DNA of 64,000 bases from Paenibacillus mellifer. GTDB taxonomy: Bacteria; Bacillota; Bacilli; Paenibacillales; Paenibacillaceae. Under the pieces are notes generated by a model, which did not search any database, was not told where the DNA came from, and was given only the letters and a program-made list of their open reading frames with translations. Every line of letters begins with the position of its first letter. The first letter of the stretch is position 1. Shown here piece by piece: positions 40,976 to 49,712 of this stretch. The stretch spans positions 310,001-374,000 of the forward strand of contig NZ_JALPRK010000001.1 of the NCBI RefSeq assembly GCF_023195895.1. The letters run 5' to 3'. The translations under genes and the position numbers were made by a program.

Positions 40976-41296
40976 GTGGCAACTCAGCTTTGGGTTATTA
41001 TTCTGATTGGAGCAGGAACTTATTTATTACGGGCAGGCTCATTAGTTTTAGGGAGCCGGGTCCGATGGTCCGAATCGACGAAGAAATGGCTGTCCTTTGT
41101 GTCTCCTGCCGTGCTTGGCGCGTTGATTGGCCCGCTGCTGCTGCTCCAAGAGGGGAAGTGGATTCCGCTTGCGAATAATTCGATGTTGTTTGCAGCTATT
41201 CCTACGATGATCATCGCCTGGTGGTCGCGGCGGCTCTTGTTAACCGTGGCTGCCGGCGTCGTATTCTATGCCGGCTTTCATGCCTTATTTGGGTAG
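40976..41296 (+). CDS. azlD: AzlD-type branched-chain amino acid exporter subunit
   Basis: A 106-residue protein with three or four predicted helices (TQLWVIILIGAGTYLLRAG, VSPAVLGALIGPLLLL, LFAAIPTMIIAWW, LLLTVAAGVVFYAGF), matching AzlD. With AzlC it forms an exporter for branched-chain amino acids or analogues such as 4-azaleucine. GTG at 40976 follows AAGGAG by about 10 bases; the upstream in-frame ATG is unsupported. It comes before azlC, the reverse of the usual order. Confidence 0.82.
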   Translation: MATQLWVIILIGAGTYLLRAGSLVLGSRVRWSESTKKWLSFVSPAVLGALIGPLLLLQEGKWIPLANNSMLFAAIPTMIIAWWSRRLLLTVAAGVVFYAGFHALFG

Positions 41297-41334
41297 ACGG
41301 CAGGAACTATTAGAAAGGAAGGGGATAAGCGCTC

Positions 41335-42090
41335 ATGAACCGATTGAATCGGTCGAATCGAAGAGAAGAAATCCAGTTGGCTCTGCGGGATGCGCTCCCG
41401 ATCATGTTGGCTTATTTTCCGTTGTCCATGACCTACGGTGTGCTCGCAACGGCGGGAGGATTACACGAAGGAATCGCCGTGTTCAGCTCGGTGTGGATTT
41501 TCTCGGGGGGAGCTCAGTTTATGCTGCTTGGCATGTTTGCTTCAGCCGCGGCCCCTGTAACCATCGTATCGACACTCCTCCTGTTAAGCATGCGTCATGT
41601 GTTGTATGGTGCGACCATGGGACCGTATTTGGCTAATTGGCGGGAATCCCGGAAGTGGCTGGCGGCGATTGGCCTCACTGACGAAGGGTTTGCGGTGATA
41701 TCTAGCCGGGCAACGCTAGGGAATGTCATATTGCCTTCTTACTATATAACTTTCGCGTTGGCCATTTATGGGTCATGGGTTGCCGGCACAGCCGCAGGCA
41801 CGGGACTGGGCAGCTTCGTCACCGCGGAGCTGGCAGAGGTACTAACCTTTGCGCTGCCGGCACTCTTCATCGCCTTGCTTGCCGGAGGGGAACGCACGTT
41901 ACCTTATTTGGCCGCCGCAGGTTGTGGGGCAGTACTGGCTACCTTGGCGGGGATGCTCCAGCTTGGGGGTGTCGGCTTGATCGCCGGAGGCTTGGCCGGC
42001 GCTACGATAGGGCATCAGATCAGTCGAAGGAGATCAGAGCGGATGAATCCCGTCCAGCCCGAAGGCAACTCGGAAAGAACGATGCGTTAA
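41335..42090 (+). CDS. azlC: AzlC-type branched-chain amino acid exporter subunit
   Basis: A 251-residue membrane protein with about seven helices. AzlC hallmarks include ALPIMLAYFPLSMTYGVLA near the N-terminus, GGAQFMLLGMFASAA and LLSMRHVLYGA, then LTDEGFAVIS. It is the larger subunit of the AzlCD exporter with the protein encoded 38 bases upstream. AAGGGGATAAG precedes the ATG. The C-terminus is hydrophilic and variable. Confidence 0.88.
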   Translation: MNRLNRSNRREEIQLALRDALPIMLAYFPLSMTYGVLATAGGLHEGIAVFSSVWIFSGGAQFMLLGMFASAAAPVTIVSTLLLLSMRHVLYGATMGPYLANWRESRKWLAAIGLTDEGFAVISSRATLGNVILPSYYITFALAIYGSWVAGTAAGTGLGSFVTAELAEVLTFALPALFIALLAGGERTLPYLAAAGCGAVLATLAGMLQLGGVGLIAGGLAGATIGHQISRRRSERMNPVQPEGNSERTMR

Positions 42091-42102
42091 ACCGTGTATA
42101 GG

Positions 42103-42735
42103 TTATTCTGGCTGGGCAGGCAGGTCCAGAATTGAAGAATATTTGGGATACAATGCTCGAATGCAATCGGGACAAATATCATGGGTGAATTCGGCGTGGG
42201 TATGCTTGATGAGGTAGGCTTCGATTGTGCTCCACAGGTCGTTTTCGTCCTTGATTTTCTTGCATACCGCGCAAATCGGCAATAGCCCCCGGAGCGTTCG
42301 AATATGGGCTAAATCATGTTGCATTTGAATTTCTTGACGTTTCAGCCTGGTGATGTCAGTGCAGGTGATCACGATTCCTTGGGGAGGGGAGGATGGCTCC
42401 TCGGCATAAGGGGTCATTTCGGCGAGAAACCATAGTTCCTGTTCCTTGGTCGGCGCCATGAATTCGACAGCGAATATCTCGGTGTCTCCGTTTAAAATGT
42501 GTGAAAATTGCTCCAGCAGCTGGCGGACGTTAAAATAAGTAAGATGATGCGGTCCATACTGGAAAAATTGAAATAGATTTAAACCGGGTTGCTCCCATCC
42601 GGGAGCAACGCCTAGCTGAGAGGCACGAGTTGCCCAGGTCCGATTGACAGAGACGATCGTTCCGTTAGGGTCCAGGATCGCAATGCTTTGATTCAACGAA
42701 TGATAGGGTTCTTTCCAATGGGGGTTCTCTTTCAC
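42103..42735 (-). CDS. PAS-domain protein with a C-terminal double-CxxC motif
   Basis: A 210-residue soluble protein. A PAS domain covers about 10-135 (NQSIAILDPNGTIVSVNRTW to GIVITCTDITRLKR). After a short helix comes LLPICAVCKKIKDENDLW...FTHDICPDCIRALYP, with CxxC at about 154-157 and CxxC near 188-191, a motif otherwise fused to response regulators and PAS proteins in many bacteria; it may bind a metal or act in redox sensing. There is no kinase or output domain. GTG start, AGGAG 10 bases upstream. Convergent with azlC, 12 bases apart. Confidence 0.78.
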   Translation of the reverse strand: MKENPHWKEPYHSLNQSIAILDPNGTIVSVNRTWATRASQLGVAPGWEQPGLNLFQFFQYGPHHLTYFNVRQLLEQFSHILNGDTEIFAVEFMAPTKEQELWFLAEMTPYAEEPSSPPQGIVITCTDITRLKRQEIQMQHDLAHIRTLRGLLPICAVCKKIKDENDLWSTIEAYLIKHTHAEFTHDICPDCIRALYPKYSSILDLPAQPE

Positions 42736-42887
42736 GGCGGGTGCGCTCCTGTCATGAAATAAGGGCAGTCTTCCGACCTATTAAGTACTTGCCAGCCCTG
42801 TGTTAAGATATAGGCGTACGTTTACATAAACAAGCCCTTTCTTGAAACGAAAATACGCATGGCAATGTATCGCAGTATTTCAATTTA

Positions 42888-42916
42888 TTATATACGTATA
42901 TACGTCGTTCTACAAT
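42888..42916 (+). promoter_or_regulatory. Possible promoter with palindromic operator before the XRE gene
   Basis: TACAAT (42911-42916) could be a -10; TATACGTATA (42891-42900), a perfect palindrome extended by a second ATACGT, overlaps the expected -35/spacer. This would suit autoregulation by the XRE protein. Confidence 0.3.
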
Positions 42917-42969
42917 GGCCAAATTACTTAAATGCGTCATTAATGTTTGTTAGGAAGGTTGGAGAGAAG

Positions 42970-43332
42970 TTGTCGATTTACGAGCGTATCGAATTGCTGA
43001 TCAAAAACGCGGGCATGACCAAAAAAGCCTTTTGCCTGGAGCTTGGGATCAGTACAGGGAATCTCGGGGACTGGAAACGCGGCAAATCCACGCCGAGTAC
43101 GAATAAATTGATTGAAATCGCCGCTTTTTTCGATGTCAGTCTGGACTGGCTCATGACCGGAAGAGAGAAACAGGCCGGATTCGTGCAAGACCAAAGAACG
43201 GAATATGTCACCACCGAAAAAGATTGGAACCTGTTTGTGGGCACACTTACGGAATCAGAGAGAGCTTTCGTCCGGGAGTACATCGAGTTTACCCGTTATC
43301 GGAGGCTGAAGGCCGGACGGAGGGACAAATAA
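42970..43332 (+). CDS. XRE-family transcriptional regulator
   Basis: A 120-residue regulator with a Cro/CI-type HTH at about 5-60 (IYERIELLIKNAGMTKKAF, LELGISTGNLGDWKRGKS, PSTNKLIEIAAFFDVSLDWL), as in phage-type and SinR-like repressors. The rest (about 70-120) is a charged helical tail. TTG at 42970 is chosen because GGAGAGAAG ends directly before it; an upstream ATG at 42943 lacks a site. No phage genes are nearby, so it seems to be a chromosomal orphan. Confidence 0.8.
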   Translation: MSIYERIELLIKNAGMTKKAFCLELGISTGNLGDWKRGKSTPSTNKLIEIAAFFDVSLDWLMTGREKQAGFVQDQRTEYVTTEKDWNLFVGTLTESERAFVREYIEFTRYRRLKAGRRDK

Positions 43333-43338
43333 TTCCAC

Positions 43339-43367
43339 TTTACTTTTCATGACCGCGAAGATATAAT
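43339..43367 (+). promoter_or_regulatory. Promoter of tRNA-Leu copy 2
   Basis: TTTACT (43339-43344), 17-base spacer, TATAAT (43362-43367), 35 bases before the tRNA. Confidence 0.7.
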
Positions 43368-43402
43368 AATCCATGTTCGTCTGAACAACTGTCTTTACAA
43401 TC

Positions 43403-43485
43403 GCGGTCGTGGTGGAATGGCAGACACGCTATCTTGAGGGGGTAGTGGGCGTACGCCCGTGGAGGTTCGAGTCCTCTCGACCGCA
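43403..43485 (+). tRNA. tRNA-Leu (GAG), copy 2
   Basis: Same body and anticodon as the copy at 39875-39957; the acceptor stem is GCGGTCG/CGACCGC instead of GCGGTAG/CTACCGC, a paired change that keeps the stem intact. CCA not encoded. Confidence 0.96.
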
Positions 43486-43500
43486 TCCATAAAGCCGACA

Positions 43501-43534
43501 AAGAACTTCTCGGAATCCGGGAGGTTCTTTTTTT
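43501..43534 (+). terminator. Terminator after tRNA-Leu copy 2
   Basis: AAGAACTTCTCGG and CCGGGAGGTTCTT pair with G-U pairs, followed by seven T. Confidence 0.85.
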
Positions 43535-43650
43535 GGTTATGCCGCTTATTTTTTCGAAGTCTACGGGTATGGAGCGGTGAAGATTTGCACATTCTAATAG
43601 GCATCTTGCACAAAGTGCGTCAGATCAGGCCGCCTGGGCGGGTTTTCAAG

Positions 43651-43679
43651 TTGACATGCTGATAAAAATTATTTAATAT
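43651..43679 (+). promoter_or_regulatory. Strong sigma-A promoter of the 92-residue gene
   Basis: Perfect -35 TTGACA (43651-43656), 17-base spacer, TAATAT (43674-43679). Confidence 0.75.
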
Positions 43680-43736
43680 GACTAAGTACTAAAAGAGCTT
43701 CGCTCTGGAATGAAATTTGATAATACGGGTGATAAC

Positions 43737-44015
43737 ATGTCCTACAGACCGAATGTTGTAAATGTAACCAAGGCCGGCAGTAACGATAAGGACGGATTGT
43801 ATGAGTTTATCGTGAATATGGCCGACGGTACGGCGTGCCGCGTGTTTTACCACCGTAATCCCGAATGGCGGTTAACCAACGTCAGCAGGCTGCAAAAGAC
43901 ACCTTGCCCGGTCTGCCGTAAAGACTTCATTTGCCAATGCATGGAGAAATTTTCGGGTGAAATCAACCGTCAAATGGTAGAAGGGCAGTGGCTCGACAAG
44001 CTTTCGTCCAAGTAA
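43737..44015 (+). CDS. Hypothetical cysteine-containing protein, 92 residues
   Basis: A small soluble protein I do not recognise. The N-terminal half looks like a short beta sheet (GLYEFIVNMADGTACRVFYH); the C-terminal half has C57, C60, C66 and C68 in CPVCRKDFICQC, which could bind zinc or form a redox site. The ATG at 43737 is chosen by a weak GGGTG; an ATG nine codons upstream (43710) is possible. It has a strong promoter and its own terminator, so it is probably expressed. Confidence 0.68.
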   Translation: MSYRPNVVNVTKAGSNDKDGLYEFIVNMADGTACRVFYHRNPEWRLTNVSRLQKTPCPVCRKDFICQCMEKFSGEINRQMVEGQWLDKLSSK

Positions 44016-44041
44016 ATCGATAGTGCCATCTGGCGACGGCG

Positions 44042-44068
44042 AGCACGGGAACCTTTCCGTGCTTTTTT
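44042..44068 (+). terminator. Terminator after the 92-residue gene
   Basis: AGCACGG and CCGTGCT pair around GAACCTTT, followed by TTTTT. Confidence 0.85.
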
Positions 44069-44122
44069 CTTATATAATGATTTAGGAACAACGTCGATCC
44101 CACAGGGAGAGGGGACTAGAAC

Positions 44123-44548
44123 GTGTCAGAAGAACCGATTAAGGGGAATGAGCGCGTCATCTTGTTCGACGGCGTTTGTCATTTATGCCAGGGGGCCGTC
44201 AAGTTTATTATCAAGAGAGACTCGGCCGGGCGATTTCGCTTTGCCTCCTTGCAATCACAAGCCGGTATCCGGTTGCTGCAAGCTGCTGGGGCACGTGTGG
44301 AGGCGCTGGACAGCGTTGTTTTGATTGAACACGGGATTTCCTATACCCGCTCGGCGGCGGCACTGCGCATTGCCAGAGGGTTGCGGTATCTCTGGCCGCT
44401 GCTATATGCATTAATCATCGTGCCGCGGGGTCTTAGGGATGCAGCGTATCAATTCGTTGCCAAGCATCGTTACCGGTGGTTTGGCAAGGACGAAACCTGC
44501 CTGGTTCCGACCCGGGAGCTGAAGGAGCGGTTTTTGGAAGACGGTTAG
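44123..44548 (+). CDS. DCC-family thiol-disulfide oxidoreductase (DUF393)
   Basis: A 141-residue protein with the DxxCxxC signature as DGVCHLC (D16, C19, C22) followed by FIIKRD and RFASLQSQAG, as in DUF393/YuxK proteins of thioredoxin-like fold. The partner is unknown; no catalytic study is implied by the sequence alone. The C-terminal LVPTRELKERF is also usual. GTG start after GGGAGAGGGG. It sits just before, but apparently separate from, the Tad pilus cluster. Confidence 0.87.
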   Translation: MSEEPIKGNERVILFDGVCHLCQGAVKFIIKRDSAGRFRFASLQSQAGIRLLQAAGARVEALDSVVLIEHGISYTRSAAALRIARGLRYLWPLLYALIIVPRGLRDAAYQFVAKHRYRWFGKDETCLVPTRELKERFLEDG

Positions 44549-44711
44549 AGGCGTTGAATCGATAAAATAGATCTTGTCTGCAATCCATATTTGTGATATT
44601 CTTACTGTAAATTTCAGGAATGCGGGAACGGTAGCACCGTCCATAAACCGATTTTATTTCGGGTTTTGGGCGGTGTTTTTTTGTTTTCGTTCCATAGAAG
44701 GACGGTGGATC

Positions 44712-45854
44712 ATGGTTCCGATTAAATTGGTGTTGGCCGTGCAAGAAGAGGAGTATATCGATCCGTTTCTGAGGTACGTGCATGAGAGCGAGTTTGAACG
44801 GCGTTTGGTGGTGACCGCATTCAGCCGGAAGGAGGCGTTTACCCAATATGTGCTGGAATCCGGCGGGGACATCGACGCGATATTGGGGGATCCGATTTTT
44901 CTTGAGGCGGTTGATCCGTTGAAGCGACCTGGACTTTGCTGGATCAAGCTGGGGGAAAACGGTGATTCCTCGGGAATCGGCGGCTTATGTGTTGAGAAAT
45001 ATCAGCCGTTGCACCAGTTGATGTCTTCGGTGGTGGAGCTTGTTCGAGGAGGTCCGGGGACCTCGATGCCTTCCGGCGGACAGCCGCTGGTCATTGGGGT
45101 TTATTCAACTGTCGGCGGCTGTGGCAAGACGACGGTTGCACTTCATCTGGCCCGGCAGCTGGCGATGGAAGGGGAGAAAGTGTTCTACCTTAACCTGGAG
45201 ACGATCGGCAGTGAACTGCCAAATGTCGGACAAGGCTTAAGAGAAGGGCGAGCGGGGATGGCCCGGTTGTTGTACGACTTGAAGGCGGCGGATGATCGTC
45301 GGGAGGCGCCACGGTTTCCGATATCCTCATACACCTACAGGCATCCCGTCCTTCAAGGGGATACGCTGGCTCCTCCGGACAACCTTAACGAGCTGCTGGA
45401 AATGGAACGTAAGGATACGGCCGAGTTGATTGAGTATATTGCCGGGAGCGGCTTGTATGACTCGGTGGTTGTGGACATGGATTCCTTCCCGGACGGCAGG
45501 ACGGAAGCGGTCCTGGAGCGGGCGGATCGCGTTGTTTGGGTCGTCACGGACGATTGGGGAGTGATGCGTAAAACCGGGGCTTGGCTGGCTCATCTGGAAC
45601 GTTCGCGTCCGGATTTTTACCGGTCTCTGGTGGGGAGAATCCGGTTTGTACTCAATCGCTATACGGGGAAAAGGTCGGCCGATTTGCCGAGGTCGGAAAT
45701 GAAAATTCAGGCTACATTAGCCTATATACCCGCTTGGAGTCAAGGCAGCCGCCAAGGGGAACTGCAACACTCCCCTCTATATCAACGCGACATGATTCGG
45801 CTTTGCCGCGAACTCCATGGCGAGGATCCGATTCCGGTGGCGCTGGAGGGATGA
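44712..45854 (+). CDS. TadZ/CpaE-like ATPase of the Tad pilus
   Basis: A 380-residue protein: an atypical N-terminal receiver-like domain (about 1-115) lacking a clear phosphoacceptor, then a ParA/MinD-like ATPase. Its Walker A is GGCGKTT within STVGGCGKTT (residues 132-141), where the usual first lysine of the deviant motif is replaced by valine. CpaE/TadZ proteins position the Tad machine at the cell pole or at assembly sites. ATG at 44712 follows AAGGACGGTGG; the long upstream frame extension is not credible. First gene of the cluster, 3 bases before the motor ATPase. Confidence 0.8.
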   Translation: MVPIKLVLAVQEEEYIDPFLRYVHESEFERRLVVTAFSRKEAFTQYVLESGGDIDAILGDPIFLEAVDPLKRPGLCWIKLGENGDSSGIGGLCVEKYQPLHQLMSSVVELVRGGPGTSMPSGGQPLVIGVYSTVGGCGKTTVALHLARQLAMEGEKVFYLNLETIGSELPNVGQGLREGRAGMARLLYDLKAADDRREAPRFPISSYTYRHPVLQGDTLAPPDNLNELLEMERKDTAELIEYIAGSGLYDSVVVDMDSFPDGRTEAVLERADRVVWVVTDDWGVMRKTGAWLAHLERSRPDFYRSLVGRIRFVLNRYTGKRSADLPRSEMKIQATLAYIPAWSQGSRQGELQHSPLYQRDMIRLCRELHGEDPIPVALEG

Positions 45855-45857
45855 GCG

Positions 45858-47078
45858 ATGGAGGAATCGGACTTTGCGGTGCTGCGCAGTGAAATCCGCC
45901 AGGGGCTGGACGTCACCTCCGTCCTGAGTGATGACCAGCTTCTGGACTACATTGAGCGTCGTGTCCTTGATGACCGGAGGTTGAGTGGGGCAACCGCAGC
46001 AGAGAAGCGGAAATGGGTGCGCAGGTTGTATGATTCGTTCCGCGGACTCGATGTCCTTCAACCGCTCGTCGAGGATCGAGGGGTTACAGAAATTATGATC
46101 AACAGCCATGAGGAGATTTTCGTTGAACGAGAGGGGCAGGTGAGGCGGATTCCTGTCCGCTTCGAATCCCGGGAACGCTTGGAGGACATCATCCAAACGA
46201 TCGTGTCGGGGGTTAATCGGATGGTGAACGAATCGTCGCCAATCGTGGATGCCCGGCTTCGGGATGGGTCGCGGGTCAATATCGTACTGCCGCCTGTCGC
46301 TTTGAAGGGCCCGACGATGACCATCCGTAAATTCCCGGAACGGCCGCTTTCAATGGAGCAGTTGGTTACGATCGGCTCGCTTAGCGAGGAAGCGGCGGAT
46401 CTGCTGCAGCGGCTCGTTCGGAGCAAATACAACATTTTCATCAGCGGCGGGACAGGCTCGGGGAAAACGACTTTTCTAAACGCTTTGTCCCAGTTTATCC
46501 CGCCAGATGAGAGAGTGATCACGATTGAGGATTCGGCCGAGCTGCAGATCGTCACTGTGCCCAATTTGGTATCGCTCGAAACGCGAAATGCGAATACGGA
46601 AGGGAAAGGCGAAATCACCGTTCGCGATCTGATCCGATCCTCGCTGCGGATGCGGCCCAACCGGATTGTCGTCGGCGAGGTGCGCGGAGCAGAGGCGCTA
46701 GACATGCTGCAGGCAATGAATACCGGCCATGACGGTAGTCTTTCAACCGGGCATGCCAACAGCACGGCAGATATGATCAGTCGGCTGGAAACGATGGTGT
46801 TGAGCGGAGCTGAATTGCCGCTTCCGGTCGTACGGCAGCAGATCGCCTCGTCCATCGATGTTTTCGTACATTTATCGCGACTGCGTGATCGTTCACGCCG
46901 GGTAACAGAAATCTCTGAGGTTGTTGGTCTGCGGGAAGGGGAGGTGGTGCTTCAGCCGCTGTTTATGTTCCGGGAAGAGGGGGAACAGAACGGCCGAATC
47001 GTCGGTAACTTACAAAGCAGCGAAACGGGATTAATTCATACGGACAAGCTGCGCATGGCGGGTATGTCTCTCAGTTAA
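45858..47078 (+). CDS. CpaF/TadA secretion ATPase
   Basis: A 406-residue type II/IV secretion hexameric ATPase that powers Tad pilus extension and, in other species, retraction. Walker A is GGTGSGKT at 197-204, with the Asp box VITIEDSAELQ, Walker B-like MRPNRIVVGEVRG, and His box TGHDGSLSTGHANS. The N-terminal helical domain (about 1-75) is typical of CpaF. Its stop overlaps the start of the next gene by one base (TAATG). Confidence 0.93.
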   Translation: MEESDFAVLRSEIRQGLDVTSVLSDDQLLDYIERRVLDDRRLSGATAAEKRKWVRRLYDSFRGLDVLQPLVEDRGVTEIMINSHEEIFVEREGQVRRIPVRFESRERLEDIIQTIVSGVNRMVNESSPIVDARLRDGSRVNIVLPPVALKGPTMTIRKFPERPLSMEQLVTIGSLSEEAADLLQRLVRSKYNIFISGGTGSGKTTFLNALSQFIPPDERVITIEDSAELQIVTVPNLVSLETRNANTEGKGEITVRDLIRSSLRMRPNRIVVGEVRGAEALDMLQAMNTGHDGSLSTGHANSTADMISRLETMVLSGAELPLPVVRQQIASSIDVFVHLSRLRDRSRRVTEISEVVGLREGEVVLQPLFMFREEGEQNGRIVGNLQSSETGLIHTDKLRMAGMSLS

Positions 47079-47914
47079 TGCGCAGGAAGGAGAGGGGTGG
47101 TTTGTTGCTAAGAGGACGGACGAATTTGCAACAATGGAAGGTTGGGCTCCATTCTGTAGAAAACTCGGCAAAACTGGCGGATTATCGGGTGTATCCATTG
47201 ACCCCGCGACAAAAAGTCATCTGCATGCTGGTTGGCGGAGCGGCCTTCTTTACCTTGGGATTTGTTTTCTTCCGGGTCGTCCCGCTGGCGCTGCTGTTAT
47301 CGCTCTGCGGCGCATATGCGCCGAAATATTGGAGCGGCTACCTGTTGCGTCGGAGAAGGCAGAACCTGAGCCTGCATTTTAAGCAGGCGCTGTATTCGCT
47401 GTCCTCATCACTAGCCTCCGGCCGCTCGGTGGAGAATGGCTTTCGCGAAGCGATCGACGACTTAAAGCTCCTTTATCCGGATGGAGACAACGATGTCATG
47501 CGGGAGCTTGCGATTATCTGCGCACGTATGGATTATGGACAGCCGGTTGAGGAAGCTCTTCTCGATTTCAGCCGCCGTGCCGCACTGGAGGATATCGAGA
47601 ACTTTGCGGATGTATTTACGACCTGTAAGCGTTCCGGTGGAGATTTGGTGGAAGTCGTCCGGCGAACCTCGAACCTCATCGGAGAGAAGCTGGAGATTAG
47701 CCAGGAAATCGGCGTGATGATCGCTCAGAAGCGGTTCGAAGCCAAGGCGATGCTGGCGGCCCCCGTATTGTTTCTGCTATTTATGCAAATGACCTCCCCT
47801 GACTATATGCGTCCTCTGCATCAAGGAGTCGGGTTGTTGATCTCTGGTCTGGCGTTAGTGTTGTTTGCGGTCTGCGCCTGGTTGATGCTCAAGATCATCG
47901 ATATACGGATATAG
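47078..47914 (+). CDS. TadB-like inner membrane platform protein
   Basis: A 278-residue type II secretion F-family protein: two N-terminal helices (about 45-85), a cytoplasmic T2SSF domain (about 100-220; FKQALYSLSSSLASGRSVEN) and two C-terminal helices. It forms the assembly platform for the pilus with TadC. The ATG at 47078 overlaps the cpaF stop; a TTG start near 47105, after AGGAAGGAGAGGGG, is a good alternative and would shorten it by about 9 residues. Confidence 0.86.
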   Translation: MRRKERGGLLLRGRTNLQQWKVGLHSVENSAKLADYRVYPLTPRQKVICMLVGGAAFFTLGFVFFRVVPLALLLSLCGAYAPKYWSGYLLRRRRQNLSLHFKQALYSLSSSLASGRSVENGFREAIDDLKLLYPDGDNDVMRELAIICARMDYGQPVEEALLDFSRRAALEDIENFADVFTTCKRSGGDLVEVVRRTSNLIGEKLEISQEIGVMIAQKRFEAKAMLAAPVLFLLFMQMTSPDYMRPLHQGVGLLISGLALVLFAVCAWLMLKIIDIRI

Positions 47915-47933
47915 AGGGGGGGCGTTTGCGGAG

Positions 47934-48809
47934 ATGTACCTGTTGGTATCGGGATTGCTGTTGTTCATATTAGGAGGAAGCTGGCTAGTTGCCTATCAGA
48001 AAACCCGCGTCCTCTACCGCGGTTACGTGGGACTCACCATGGAGGGGTTAAGGCTTGTCCGCATATCGCCCCCCATGTTGCTGCTCTTGGAACGCGTCAA
48101 GGTGTCGCAGCGGTTCCCCGGCGTCTTCTTTAAGGTCCAGCGCGCCGTGCAGAAAATCAGCGGCAACCGCCGCAGCGGTGAATTGACGTTGTTGTTTTTA
48201 GCTGAAGCGCTGACGTACGGTTTTCTGTTTCTCATTTTTGGATGCTTGATGGCGCTGTTGAGTAATGGCGCTACCGGCTTGGCGATCGGCGGTCTGCTGG
48301 CCGTGCTGGTGCCGATGGCACTGATTAACGATCTTCATCGAAAGGTGCAGCGGCGGGAACAGGTTGTCTTGCTGGAATTACCAGAGCTGCTGAACAAGAT
48401 CGTATTGCTGGTGGGAGCCGGCTCCACGGTTCAGCAGGCGATCAAGTTATGTCTGGAGCGCAAGCGAGAGCAGACGGACCATCCATTATATCGGGAGCTG
48501 CTGCAAATGCAGAAGGAATGGGAAGGAGGAGATTCATTTCAGCAAGCGATGGAAGGGTTCAGTAAACGTTGTGGAATTCAAGAGGTCTCGGCCTTTACGA
48601 CGTCGGTTCTATTAAATTACCGCCGTGGCGGGGAAGATTTTGCGTTAGCTCTGCGGGACTTGTCTCATTCACTCTGGGAGAAACGCAAAGCCGTTGGCAA
48701 GACGCTAGGCGAGCAGGCCTCGTCCAAGCTGGTGTTTCCGATGGTATTGCTGTTTATGGCCGTATTGATTCTAGTTGGCGCACCGGCGTTTATGATTATG
48801 AACTTATAA
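47934..48809 (+). CDS. TadC-like inner membrane platform protein
   Basis: A 291-residue T2SSF-domain protein with a first helix at about 4-20, two central helices (about 88-135), the T2SSF core (about 150-255; ELPELLNKIVLLVGAGSTVQQ) and a terminal helix (VLLFMAVLILVGAPAFMIM). It is the second platform subunit, paired with TadB. The gene follows TadB by 20 bases. The C-terminal end after the last helix is very short, as usual. Confidence 0.86.
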   Translation: MYLLVSGLLLFILGGSWLVAYQKTRVLYRGYVGLTMEGLRLVRISPPMLLLLERVKVSQRFPGVFFKVQRAVQKISGNRRSGELTLLFLAEALTYGFLFLIFGCLMALLSNGATGLAIGGLLAVLVPMALINDLHRKVQRREQVVLLELPELLNKIVLLVGAGSTVQQAIKLCLERKREQTDHPLYRELLQMQKEWEGGDSFQQAMEGFSKRCGIQEVSAFTTSVLLNYRRGGEDFALALRDLSHSLWEKRKAVGKTLGEQASSKLVFPMVLLFMAVLILVGAPAFMIMNL

Positions 48810-48831
48810 TTCAAGCAGAGGAGGAATAAAG

Positions 48832-49026
48832 ATGTTGACTGCATTTCGCAAGGAACTCAAAGGGGCTTGGCGCAATGAAGAAGGGCTGGGAATGCTTGAA
48901 ATGATCCTGATCATTGCGGTGATTGTCATTATAGCAGTGATCTTCCGCGATCAGTTGAGAGATATCGTCGAGAGCTTGCTCGGGAAAGCCAAGTCGAAGA
49001 CCGAAGACTTTATGGACGGAGAGTAG
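48832..49026 (+). CDS. Flp1-type pilin
   Basis: A 64-residue prepilin. A leader with basic and acidic residues ends in G18; cleavage before LGMLEMILIIAVIVIIAVIF would place glutamate at +5, as in type IV pilins. A hydrophobic segment of ~20 residues and a short charged tail (GKAKSKTEDFMDGE) complete the Flp1-like layout. It should be the major subunit of the Tad pilus, processed by the A24 peptidase at 52931-53434. GGAGGAA precedes the ATG. Confidence 0.86.
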   Translation: MLTAFRKELKGAWRNEEGLGMLEMILIIAVIVIIAVIFRDQLRDIVESLLGKAKSKTEDFMDGE

Positions 49027-49688
49027 TGAGGCGGCTATGGCGGGATCAACGTGGGGGCTTTACGATCGAAGCCTCCTTGGTGCTTCCGATGATTTTTTAC
49101 ACGGTGCTCCTTCTTCTATTCTTCTGCCTCTATCTTTACCAGCATGTGCTTTTGGGTCAGGCTGCCACCGTTGCAGCCGAGCGAACTGCCTACACCTGGG
49201 ATAACAGCCACAAGAATGTGCTGACCGGTGCTAACGCTGAAGGTCAATACGATTCTCTTTATTGGCGTCTGGGAGACGACGGGATGCTGCAGGCCATCTT
49301 TGACTGGAACAGCGAGGGAGGGACCGTCAAGCTGGATTTGCCCGGAGGAAATGAGGAGGCGGGTCAGTCGCTTCCGCTTCAGAAGCTGAGTCGGACAGGG
49401 GCTGGATTGCCAGAAGGCATCAGCGGGGAGATGCGCTACGACAATCGGCTGTTATTGCGTAAAGTGAGCGTTGCCTTGGAACGGCTCGTCCCGCTGGCCC
49501 CGTTGGAGGGCTGGATTGGCGATGTCAACCAGAGCGTGCGCGCGGAGGCTTATGTTGTCGAGCCGGTGGAATGGATCCGAACGGTGGAGCTTGCTCGTTA
49601 TTTCGGCGAGAAATTTCGGAGCGACAAGGGACAAGGCGGGACGGATAAACAGGAGGCTAAGGAAGCACTGAAGTTATTCGGCAAATAA
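49026..49688 (+). CDS. TadE-like minor pilin
   Basis: A 220-residue TadE-domain protein: the N-terminal signature GGFTIEASLVLPMIFYTVLL carries the conserved glutamate in a hydrophobic anchor, then an extracytoplasmic domain of about 180 residues. Probably a minor pseudopilin of the Tad pilus. GTG start overlaps the stop of the pilin gene by one base (TAGTG). Confidence 0.84.
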   Translation: MRRLWRDQRGGFTIEASLVLPMIFYTVLLLLFFCLYLYQHVLLGQAATVAAERTAYTWDNSHKNVLTGANAEGQYDSLYWRLGDDGMLQAIFDWNSEGGTVKLDLPGGNEEAGQSLPLQKLSRTGAGLPEGISGEMRYDNRLLLRKVSVALERLVPLAPLEGWIGDVNQSVRAEAYVVEPVEWIRTVELARYFGEKFRSDKGQGGTDKQEAKEALKLFGK

Positions 49689-49712
49689 TCGGGAAGAGGG
49701 GAAAGGAGGCGG

